Below, one piece after another: positions 6,493 to 16,200 of a stretch of DNA of 64,000 bases. The notes below the pieces were generated by a model that ran no database searches, had not been told where the DNA came from, and was given only the letters and a program-made list of their open reading frames with translations. Numbering within the stretch: position 1 is the stretch's first letter; every line of letters starts with the position of its first letter. The DNA is from Pseudomonas putida. Its GTDB lineage: Bacteria; Pseudomonadota; Gammaproteobacteria; Pseudomonadales; Pseudomonadaceae. The stretch lies in contig NZ_JANHLC010000003.1 in the NCBI RefSeq assembly GCF_028682395.1, positions 248,001 through 312,000 on the forward strand. The letters run 5' to 3'. The position numbers and the translations under genes were made by a program.

Positions 6493-9299
6493 TGCTGGAA
6501 AAACTGTTCGCCCGGCTCAAGCCCGCCGCGGCCGAAGCCCACCGACTCTTCGCGGCCCCGGGAGAACCTTCGCGCCCGCTGCAACAGCGTGATGTCGAGC
6601 GCATGCACACGCCCCTGCCCAGCTTCGCCGCCCTGCTGCCCTGGGTCGAGTTCCTGGACAAGGAGCAGGCCATTTTGCTCAGCGACGCCATCTCGGTGGG
6701 GGCCGCCTTCGACGTAACGGCCGTCGCCACCGAGGGCCGCAGCCAGGCCTGGCTGGAACGCCTGCGCGACAGCATCGAAGACGCCCTGCAGGACTCCTTC
6801 GAGGAGAAGGCATCAAGCCCCTGGATCGTGCAGTTCTACTGCCAGGACAGCGACGACCTGAGCGAGTATCAGGAACATCTGGAGCACTCCATTGCCCCCG
6901 ACATCCGCCAGACCGACTACACACACTACTTCCTGCAACAGACCCGTCGGCACCTGCAATCCATCGCGCGCGAAGGCGGCCTGTTCCAGGATGAAACCAT
7001 CACCCGCACGGCATGGCGCGGCTCGATTCGCCGGGTCCGCCTGATCGTCTATCGCTGGATACCGCGCACCGAGCGGGTCAGCCTGTATGACCCATCGCCG
7101 CTGGAGGCGCTCAATACCGCCTGCAGCCGGCTCACGGCCGCGCTGTCCAGCGTCGACGTGCGCCTCGAGCGCATGAACCAGCGCGCCTTCAAGCGCTGGC
7201 TGACCGCCTGGTTCAATCCGGCGCCGGCCATGACCCAGGGCGACTCAAGAGCCCTGGCCGCTCTGCTGGACAACGACCCACCGGATGCACCGGATGCGCT
7301 GCCGCTCGCGCACGGGGACCTGGCAGAATCACTGCTCTTCACCACGCCCCGCTCGGAACCGGCAAGCGGCTGGTACTTCGACGGACAGCCGCACCGGATC
7401 GTGACCGTCGAGAAACTGCGCAAGGCGCCCCTCGCCGGGCACCTCACCGGCGAGATCGAGCGGGGCGACGCGATCAACGCCCTGTTCGACCTGATGCCAG
7501 AAGGCTCGATCCTCGCCGTCACGCTGCTGGTCATCCCCCAGGACACTCTGGAAGAACACCTGGCCCGCCTCTCCAGAAAGTCGATCGGCGACAACATCGA
7601 CTCCCTGCGCACCACCCAGGACTGCCGACAGGCCGCAAACTATCTGGGCGAACGCCACAAACTGTACAAGGGCAATATCAGCCTGTTTATCCGCGACGCT
7701 AGCGACGAAGGGCTGCGCGGCAAATACCGTAGCCTCTGCTCGGCCCTACTTGGCGCGGGCCTGGAGCCGGTCAGGGAGGAAGATGAAGTCGGCCCCTGCA
7801 GCAGCTACGTGCGCTGGCTGCCCATGGCCTTCAACCCTCTGGACGACCGCTTCGACTGGTACACCCGTTTTATGTTCGTCCAACACCTGGCCTCGCTGGT
7901 CCCGCTCTATGGACGCTCGCGCGGCACGGGCACGCCCGGGCTGACGTTTTTCAACCGAGGCGGCGAGCCCCTGTGCTTCGCCCCGACCGACCGGCGCGAT
8001 CGCCAGGCCAACGGCCATCTGCTGGTCCTCGGGCCAACCGGCGCCGGTAAATCCGCCACGCTGGTCAAACTGATGTCCGAAGTGATGGCCACCGTCCGAC
8101 CGCGACTGTTCGTGATCGAGGCCGGCAACTCATTCGGTCTTCTGGCCGATGATTTCGCCCGCCATGGCATCACGGTCAACCGGCTCTCGATCAAACCCGA
8201 CGGGCTGCGCCAGGCCAGTGGCGTACGCCTCAGCCTCAACCCGTTTTCCGAGGCCTGGAAGCTGCTCGAGCAAGACAATCTGCTTCTGGACAACGACCCA
8301 CTGCTGCCCGACGACGAAGAGGACAGCAGCGATGACGACGACAGCCAACGCGATCTGCTCGGCGAAATGGAGATTGCCGCGCGGCTGATGATCACCGGCG
8401 GCGAATCCCGGGAAATAGCCCTGATCTCGCGCGCGGACCGCAGCATGATCCGCGAAGCGATCCTGCTCGCCGCGCGGCACACCCACGCGGCTCGCCAACA
8501 GACCCTGCCCGAACACGTCAGGGATGCACTGATCGAGATCTCCCGGCAAAGCGAACGCCCCGCCCGACGCCGCGACCGGAGCGCCGAAATGGCCGAAGCG
8601 CTGGAACTGTTCTGCCAGGGCTTCGAGGGCGAACTGTTCAACACCCCCACCGCGCCCTGGCCGGATGCGGACGTTACCCTGATCGACCTGGCCACCTTCG
8701 CCCGCGAAGGCTACGAAGGCCAAATGGCGATCACCTACATCGCCCTGCTCAACCGCGCCAACAACATCGCCGAACGCGAGCAACACTCCGGCCGCCAGGG
8801 GATCGTGCTCACCGACGAAGGCCATATCATCACCACCAACCCGCTGGTGGCGCCCTATGCGGTCAAGATCACCAAAATGTGGCGCAAGCTCGGCTTCTGG
8901 TACTGGATCGCCACCCAGAACATGCAGGACTTCCCCGACGTGGCGAAAAAGCTGCTGAACATGATCGAGTGGTGGCTGTGCCTGACCATGCCGCCGGATG
9001 AAGTAGAAGAAATCGCCCGCTTCAAACGCCTGACCGACGCCCAGAAAAAACTGCTGCTCTGCGCCGGCAAGGAACCGGGGAAATACACCGAAGGCGTGGT
9101 GCTGGCCAAGAAACTCGAAGCACTGTTTCGCGTGGTGCCCCCAAGCATCTATCTGGCGCTGGGCATGACCGAAAAAGATGAAAAGGCCGAGCGCCGGGCC
9201 TTGATGGAAGAACATGGGATAACGGAGCTGGAGGCGGCTTGCCGGGTGGCGCAGAGGATTGATCGGTTGCGCGGGATTGATGCGGATGATCGAAAGTGA
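6492..9299 (+). CDS. conjugative transfer ATPase, VirB4/TraC-like (TIGR03744)
   Basis: 935 residues. It powers pilus assembly and substrate transfer from the cytoplasmic face of the mating pore. The Walker A motif GPTGAGKS lies at residues 514-521 and the Walker B region IVLTDEGH contains Asp775-Glu776. The first half is the family's N-terminal domain; an acidic stretch (PDDEEDSSDDDDSQRD) near residue 610 is a probable flexible insert in the ATPase domain. Length is normal for TIGR03744. It ends the first T4SS block. In related ICEs the next genes would be TIGR03757 and TIGR03756, but here 10 kb of cargo intervenes. Confidence 0.92.
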   Translation: MLEKLFARLKPAAAEAHRLFAAPGEPSRPLQQRDVERMHTPLPSFAALLPWVEFLDKEQAILLSDAISVGAAFDVTAVATEGRSQAWLERLRDSIEDALQDSFEEKASSPWIVQFYCQDSDDLSEYQEHLEHSIAPDIRQTDYTHYFLQQTRRHLQSIAREGGLFQDETITRTAWRGSIRRVRLIVYRWIPRTERVSLYDPSPLEALNTACSRLTAALSSVDVRLERMNQRAFKRWLTAWFNPAPAMTQGDSRALAALLDNDPPDAPDALPLAHGDLAESLLFTTPRSEPASGWYFDGQPHRIVTVEKLRKAPLAGHLTGEIERGDAINALFDLMPEGSILAVTLLVIPQDTLEEHLARLSRKSIGDNIDSLRTTQDCRQAANYLGERHKLYKGNISLFIRDASDEGLRGKYRSLCSALLGAGLEPVREEDEVGPCSSYVRWLPMAFNPLDDRFDWYTRFMFVQHLASLVPLYGRSRGTGTPGLTFFNRGGEPLCFAPTDRRDRQANGHLLVLGPTGAGKSATLVKLMSEVMATVRPRLFVIEAGNSFGLLADDFARHGITVNRLSIKPDGLRQASGVRLSLNPFSEAWKLLEQDNLLLDNDPLLPDDEEDSSDDDDSQRDLLGEMEIAARLMITGGESREIALISRADRSMIREAILLAARHTHAARQQTLPEHVRDALIEISRQSERPARRRDRSAEMAEALELFCQGFEGELFNTPTAPWPDADVTLIDLATFAREGYEGQMAITYIALLNRANNIAEREQHSGRQGIVLTDEGHIITTNPLVAPYAVKITKMWRKLGFWYWIATQNMQDFPDVAKKLLNMIEWWLCLTMPPDEVEEIARFKRLTDAQKKLLLCAGKEPGKYTEGVVLAKKLEALFRVVPPSIYLALGMTEKDEKAERRALMEEHGITELEAACRVAQRIDRLRGIDADDRK

Positions 9300-9336
9300 A
9301 GTGCCCTGTCGCGTCGATTATTCGCCCTTCATCTGG

Positions 9337-9438
9337 TTTGTAGCCTTCAAGCTACAAATAGTGACTAGAACACCTGTTTTGTAGCCCAAGAGCTACATTT
9401 TCCGGCAGCACAGCTCTTTTTGATGCCCAGGGGCTACA
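9337..9438 (+). promoter_or_regulatory. three evenly spaced operators upstream of the second hipB-like gene
   Basis: Three inverted repeats of the form TGTAGC-N6-GCTACA occur at 9339-9356, 9380-9397 and 9421-9438. The first two are perfect (the first extends to 8-bp arms, TTTGTAGC/GCTACAAA); the third has TGATGC as left arm. Their starts are exactly 41 bp apart, close to four helical turns, and the third ends two bases before the ATG at 9440. They are almost certainly binding sites for the encoded HTH protein, in the manner of hipBA autorepression. Confidence 0.78.
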
Positions 9439-9439
9439 A

Positions 9440-9700
9440 ATGACCTCTCTCTACGATATTTCCGAAATGCTCAAACAGGCGCGTAGCGATGCGAAACTAA
9501 GCCAGAAAGCGTTGGCCAGCCGTGCAGGTGTTTCACGCACCACGGTAGCGCGCATGGAAACATTGGCCAAAGGCGATATGAGTGTCTCAGTACTGGTTCG
9601 ACTGCTGGAAGCGGCAAGCTATGACCTAAAGCTGGTAAAGACCGGGCACGAACGCACGATTGAAGACATCCTCAGCGAACAGCGGTCAGGGAGTGCTTGA
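9440..9700 (+). CDS. HipB-like XRE transcriptional regulator (antitoxin)
   Basis: 86 residues with a clear helix-turn-helix (LSQKALASRAGVSRTTVARME) and the C-terminal region LVRLLEAASYDLKLV common to HipB-type antitoxins. Its own toxin has decayed: the sequence right after its stop is a frameshifted stump of a HipA N-terminus. The protein is therefore likely a free-standing autorepressor or an immunity factor against related HipA toxins. Operators sit immediately upstream. It differs clearly from the HTH protein at 1266-1553, so this is a second module and not a duplicate. Confidence 0.85.
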   Translation: MTSLYDISEMLKQARSDAKLSQKALASRAGVSRTTVARMETLAKGDMSVSVLVRLLEAASYDLKLVKTGHERTIEDILSEQRSGSA

Positions 9701-9702
9701 GC

Positions 9703-9866
9703 ATGATCCTCAACACTCACGTGAGCTCACGGTTGGCCGTCAGCTCTACAGGGAGTGCGATGAATACGTGCTGAAGTATCGTCCAGGAGCAGTAATGGAA
9801 GACTTTGTCAGCCTGACGATACCTGCTCGCAAAGAGTTCGGCCCTCTGCTCGATGGTACCGATTGA
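9703..9866 (+). pseudogene. truncated, frameshifted hipA-like remnant
   Basis: An ATG two bases after the hipB stop begins MILNTHVSSRLAV and is then lost. One frame over, the sequence continues as TVGRQLYRECDEYVLKYRP and AVMEDFVSLTIPARKE, which matches the usual N-terminus of HipA-like kinases (a vGeLyreGdeYvF-like strand followed by vSLTMPvR). A one-base indel near 9735-9745 explains the break. The reading frame stops at 9866 and nothing of the kinase core follows, so only about the first 50 residues survive. The end lies 40 bp from the cdiI stop, which suggests that insertion of the CDI locus removed the rest. Confidence 0.7.
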
Positions 9867-9907
9867 GATAAGTCGTCTACTCACCGATTGCAGATCTTTT
9901 GGGGGCA

Positions 9908-10225
9908 TCAATCTTTAACTAAAACAAACTCCAATAGCGTATCAGGGTCTGAAATCGAGTCTATGAAGTACTTGGCAGACTTTCTAGATTGGGCGGAAAA
10001 TAACTCTCCGGTAGTCATAGCCAGGGCAGAAAAATCCGCAATGCAATCCATGTCAGGCACTCTTTTATCCCCTACGACTTTGAATCCTTCGATTCCGAGT
10101 ACGGCCACATCATGTTCATCACAAAAAACCAGTAACTTATGTCCATCAATCAAGTTAAATAAAGGCGTCCCGCCCCAAAGCCTAGTGGGCTCTGGCCCCC
10201 CTCCAAACAATATGAATTCATTCAT
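9908..10225 (-). CDS. cdiI: putative CdiI immunity protein
   Basis: 105 residues from ATG 10225, which lies six bases beyond the cdiA stop on the same strand; in-frame ATGs at 10240 and 10252 would overlap the end of cdiA. Position directly behind the toxin tip, small size and acidic character (DEHD, SISDPDTLLEF) are what is expected of a CDI immunity protein, which binds and neutralises the matching CdiA-CT in the cytoplasm. I do not recognise its fold from sequence, so specificity for the E5-like toxin rests on position. AT-rich compared with the T4SS genes, as is typical of exchangeable CDI cassettes. Confidence 0.7.
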   Translation of the reverse strand: MNEFILFGGGPEPTRLWGGTPLFNLIDGHKLLVFCDEHDVAVLGIEGFKVVGDKRVPDMDCIADFSALAMTTGELFSAQSRKSAKYFIDSISDPDTLLEFVLVKD

Positions 10226-10230
10226 TGCAT

Positions 10231-13200
10231 TTAGTCCCATGGGGCGACCCAATTCTTATCATTCTTATCCGATACTTGCACGATTGCACCAGTCCGATCA
10301 TTTCTTACAACGTAAGAACCATCTTTAGCAACATAACCGGTTGCGGGATCATTAAGTCTAGTACCAGAAATAGGATCAAACCTAGTGTCTTTAGTCACAA
10401 CAGTCTTGCTTGGGTTTGCGATAACACCTTCAAGAGAATCGGTTGTCCAACCTCGCTTCCCCATCTGCTGAGCAATTTTTGGCTCAACGATTGAAGGCAT
10501 TCCTTTTGGATCGACATTGTGCCCACCCCCTAACGATCCCTCACCATTCTTCGCCAGCAGCGCCCGTTCATTTGCCTCTTTGAGAACATCATCCAGTTTT
10601 TTGGAGACCGCTTCGCTGACCTTTGCAGTGACTTTGCCACCCGCCTTCCCCACCGCTCCAGCACCTGCGACCGCATACACGGTCCGCACAAGCAGCAGGG
10701 TTTCTTGGGCTGTAGACACATCAACGCTATAGATCGCATTGAGCTTGTCCGCAATTTCCTGGTTGAAGGCTACTGCGGCGCCCTGCCCAATGGATTGACC
10801 GCTTTCATAAAAGCCGTCAACCACTCCACCCGGAATACCCTTGATGCCCTCCCACAATCCCTGAACGGCAGTACCCGGATGATCCGCGACAAGTTTTGCC
10901 AGATCTACGGCACCGTTTTTCAGATCGATACCGGAGTCTTTCAACTCCTTGAGCAGTCCTTGGTCCAAATTACGACTGATGCCACTTTGGACGAACTGGC
11001 GGTAGAACTGCGGATCTGCGGTATCGGCAAACATCTCAGGCCTGAACAACTGCTGGCCCCGTGCGGTGAATAACGCCTGCTGCTCACCCAGTTCGTTGGT
11101 GAACGTCTGGCTGTTTTTGGCCAGAAAATCCATTGCGGCGCTATCAGAGCCATCACTTAACAGAGCTCGCCAAAGATAATCGACCTCTTTCAAGGCTTGC
11201 TGACTCAAACGCTCAAGCGCGACCTGTTCACTGATGCCTTGACTGGCAGCGAATTTCTTGGCGTTCTCGCGCAGCCATTTATCCTCTTCAGAATGCAATT
11301 GCCGGTTGTACTGGGTCGCATTCTTGGCGACCCAACTACCCGACTGCATCTTGCTCGCATCTGTATCAGTCTGGGCCGCTGCGGCCAGAACGCCGATAAT
11401 CTGGGAGGCCATGCTCTGGAGGTCCTTGTCGCCCTTGACCAGAACATCCAGATGCGCGCTCAGCAGCTCATTAGCTCCTGCCGCCAGGGCGCCCGTCTTG
11501 AAATCACTCCCTGTGGCCTGGGCCAGAAGGCCACCGACAATGGCATGAATAGCTACCTTTTGCGGCGTGCCATCCATGTACTTGCCGATCGTATAATCGC
11601 CTACCGCATTGAAACTGACGGCAGCCAGCGTATTAAACAACGCCCCCTTGAGCGCATCACTGACGTCCCCGCCATTACCAAGTGCCTTGCTCAGCAGCGT
11701 CGAAGTGCCTGCTTGCAACACTTGGCTGCTAGCAAACTGCCCCACTCCCGTCCAAGTTCCAAGTGATGACGGCACGGTCACTTTCGAGGTAGTCAGGTCT
11801 GTCTTAGTCCCGGTCCATTCGTTGAAGAACGAGGATGTCAAACCAGCCGTTACCCCAGAAATGGCATATCCCTTAAGGGCACCGGAAGAGGTTACGTCCT
11901 TGAATACGGCACCTAGATTACCGCCGTTGTTGATAAAGCTGGTTGTGGCGTTGGTTGCGGCCCCCACAGCTACAGCACTGGCAGCTGCAGACAGACCACC
12001 TGCCGTGGTTACGCTTAGGGTCCCGGCGGTCACCGATGCCGCTGTAGCGCCACCCGCCGCACTGAGTGCGGCCGGCCCTACGACCGCAGCCATGACAATG
12101 GCAATAATCAGTTGGGATGCCGGCCCCAGCCCCGAGTTGTTGTACTTAAAAGAGTCGTGGATCTCTTTGACCTGCCGCCAGTCCACATCACCACGAGTCT
12201 CGGCCTCTTTGAGCCAGGCCAGTTTCGGATCACTCTTGGCCATTGCGTCAATGGTCTGGCTGATCGACTGCCGATCCACCTGTTTGATATCTATTTTCAG
12301 GCCTTCAACAGCCTTGATGACAATGGTACCGGCCGCCAACATCTGAGTCTGACGCAAGGTCTCGTCGGTAGTGCCCTTGCCCTTGGATGCGTTCCAGAAC
12401 GCATTGTTATTAGTTTTCTCATGGCTCTCCTGATCGAGATCCTTGACGCCCTCAAAGGTAATACTACCGCCACTCTCTAGCGTCAGGTCCTTGCCACTCT
12501 CTAGGCTGGCAACCTGGTAATGCTGGTCGTCACCACTTTTGAGAGTGAGGTTTCCTCCGGTCTTGATCTCGCTGCCGACATTAGTGGTATGCGTGACTTC
12601 ATCACGCCGGGTCTTCAAATTGCCCCAGCCGCCCTTCTTTTTCATGTCGTACAGCGAGTACTCGCTATCCTGCGCCGCCAGCAAAGCCAGTTGTTCGCCG
12701 GCATACAGGTAGGCTTCGCCACCCGCCTTGAGATGACTGGCACTGAGTATCAGGTTACCGTCGGCCATCACCTCCAGGTTACCGCCCGCTTCAATCACTG
12801 ACGATTGCTGGGTGATGCGCTGCTCTTCGGCGTGCACTTTTTTGCCGCTGCTCTTGCGATTGAACTGCGATGAGCTTTCGTTGGCCGCAGAAACAATGGT
12901 GACGTTTCCGTCGGCATATAGCCCAGCATCACCGCCCGCCTGGACACGGCTGCCGACAACCATAAGATCCCCGCCAGCATTAGCAATAAGATTGCCGCCG
13001 ACTTTCACCTCGCTACCATGCTGGGTAATGGTCTGGCTGGTGGACTGGTACTTTTTAAATTGAGCCTGAGCGCTGTCTACCTCAGTGGCACTGCCAATCA
13101 CCAGATCACGTCCAGCCACCAATTGGGCATCACCTGCGGCCTGGAGCACGCCACCGATGTTGCGCAAATCACGTCCGGCTGCCAGTGCCAAATCGTTGCT

Positions 13201-16200
13201 GGCCTCGATGCGCGCTGCGTTGTCCACTACGCTCTGACTCCAACTGAAACCACCATCACGGCCTGTGCTGGTACCAATGCTGCGCTCATTGGTGATATCG
13301 CCATCCTTGGCTAACAGCGAGACATCCTTACCATTGACGATGCCGCCCTGAGTATTGCGAATGCTATCAGTGGCCAACAGTTGTAGCCGCTCATTGGCCT
13401 GCATCAGGCCACTGTTGGTGATACTTTTAGCACTGGCATCGAGGTTGACGCTCGCACGCAACGTACCGCTGTTTTTCAACTCGCCGCCGGTAATCAGCGC
13501 AACATCTCGCCCTTGAATCAGCGCCCCATTGGGTGCCAGGCGGTCATTGGCCTGCGCCAGATACAGTACAGGGACCAGCACCTTTTGCCCGTTGACCTCC
13601 TGCTCCTGCATCCACACGATATCGTGCGTCAGGGCGGCGACCTGCTCGGAAGTCAGGGCAATCCCCGGCACCAGATTCAGCGTATCTTTACTGGCGATGG
13701 CGTTATCCATCAGGTACTTGTACTGCGCTTCGTCCGAAGCCAAGCCATCGAGCAGACGCTTGCCGGTGCGTGCCACTACGGCTTGCTGAATTAGGCGTTG
13801 TTCGTAGAGGCCATCACCGAGACGGCGCTGTACCGAGTCAACGTCATAACCCAGCATACCGAACAGATAGTCGGAATTAAGGAAGCCCCCCAGGCTCGCG
13901 AACGCCGGGTTGGTTTCAATCAGGTAGGGATGGTCAGGGTTCAGGCTAAGGCTGAACAAACCATTTTGCCCTTCGGGCAAGTTGAAGCTGGGTAAAGCAA
14001 GCGGGTCAACCGTTTGCTGAGCCAAGTCTGGTGGCAACTGCGGGTTCAGTGTCGGAGACGGTGCAGTACCGATCTGGGTATCCCCAATACGGCCTCCCCC
14101 CGGCAGGATGACTTCGTCCTCGCGGATCACTGAGTTTTCTAGGGTCTTGCGCCCGAGAATATCAACCTTGCCACCGGCCTGGACAATGGCAGGGGCGACT
14201 ACGCTCCCGGCGATGGCAGTCACGCTGCCGCCAGTCTGGCTCCCCAATGCAATGCTTGAGAATGGGAGGGCGCCGGGGTTGTAAGTAGCAGACGCAGGAT
14301 CGTTATACGCGTTATAGCTGCCTAAATTGCTAATGAAGTTCCAATAGGCGCTGTCACTCTTGGTGTAGATGTAATAACTGGAGGAATGCAGCTCACCGCC
14401 ACCCGCCCCCGTGTTGAAGAACTGCTCAGTATCGATGCTGATATCGTGACCAGCCGACACGGTACTGAAACGGTTGTCGAACGTGGCTCCGTTAAACCGC
14501 AGATCACCGCCAGCCATCAGATTGGCACTGGCAGAGTCCTCAGTGATATGCGGCGCGTAGGTTTCACTGACCGCATAAGCAGCCTCGCAATGATCACCCT
14601 TACAGTTGTCGGTCCCGGTCACCCTGATGTTGCCTGAAACCAGCCGCCGATCGAACACCAGCTTGTGTTTTCGGTTGATCAGGCTGTTCACCGACAACCG
14701 CATATCATCCGCACTTTCGATGGTGCCGGAGATGTTCTCCAGCCACTCGGCACGGGCGTACTGATCATCCAGGGCAAAATCCAGCGAGCCGAAGCTATAG
14801 ATGTCCCCAAAACGGTTAGTCAGCGACTTGCCGCGCAGTTGCATATCAGCACCGCTGAACAACAATCCGTTTTCGTTCTGCAGCTCTTGGGCCTCAATGC
14901 GCACGGCTCCGGCCGAACCCAGAGTGCCCAGGTTGTGCACCTTGTCCGCCACCAGCTTCAGGCTCTGCGTTGCTGTAATGACCCCACTACTGCGTAGCTC
15001 ACCATCAAGCGTCAGCTCAGCCTTACCACCTGCCCGTACTTGCGCCTCATTGCCTATCGTCAGGCTTGTAGCGTTGAGGACCAGATCTTGCTCGCTGATC
15101 AAGCGACCATTTCCCTGATAGCTGCCGCTCAGCGATACACGACTAGCCTGAGTGTCGATCTCTCCATCGTTGCGCCAGTCAACACCGTCGGCATCGAGCT
15201 CGCCCAGTACCAGTAGACGACCACCGCGAGCCTGGTCAAAGCGGGTGGCGCTCAGGCTCAGCTTCGCATTACCAAGCTCCACTTTGCCGTTGTCGTTATC
15301 GAAACGCCCACCGATGGCGAAACGACTGGTACCGCTGGCGCCCAAAGCACGCAGTTGGCCATTAGCGTTGCTCAGCGTGTCAGCACCAAGATCGAGAAGG
15401 GTCCCGGCTTCCACCAAGCCCGAGGTGTTATTCAGCGTACCGCTCAATTCGGTCTTGATCGCAGCAGTAGCAGCGACGGTACCGCCTTGGTTGTTAAGGT
15501 CGGTACCGCTGACGGTCAAGGCGCGACCAGCCAATAATTTGCCGCCGCGGTTATCGCTGGTGCCGACTTGAATGTTCAGGTCGCGCTGAGCCAGAACCTG
15601 CCCACCTTGGTTGTTCAGGGTATCGGCCGTGAGCTTCGCATCACCGGTCGCCGTCAGTTTGCCGGCCTGGTTGTTCAGGTTTCGCACATCGGCCGTAAGG
15701 GTTCCGTGAGAAGTCATGCTGCCCGAGTTATCGATCTGCCCGCCGTTAAGCTGCAAGTGAGCGGCAGGGTTGAAACTACCGTCGGCATCTACTCCAGCCT
15801 CGAGGATGCCCGTATTGCTCAGGTGGTTGCTGTCCACTTGCAAGTGGCTGCCGGCCGCCAGGCTCTCTCTCACCTCGACTTGCTCGGCCCGCACTTCGGC
15901 GCTACGCCCCGCGTAAGTATCGGCATTGAGTTCGATGCGCTCGGCTACCAGGATCACATCGGTGCTGGCAGCGGTGCGCGCCAGACTAAGCTGACCGTTG
16001 GCATCAATATGGATATCACCGCCACTGGCGACCATATCCCCGTGGAGTTTCACCCCCACACCGGCCTCAGTACCCACCAGTCGGATGGCCCCGGCATACA
16101 TACCGCCCAGGGCCGAGGAGTCGATGGCAAGCTGTGGCACATCAACCGGGTTGGCCGCACGGGCAGTAGCGTCCAGAGATCGCGCATCGACATCGTTGGC

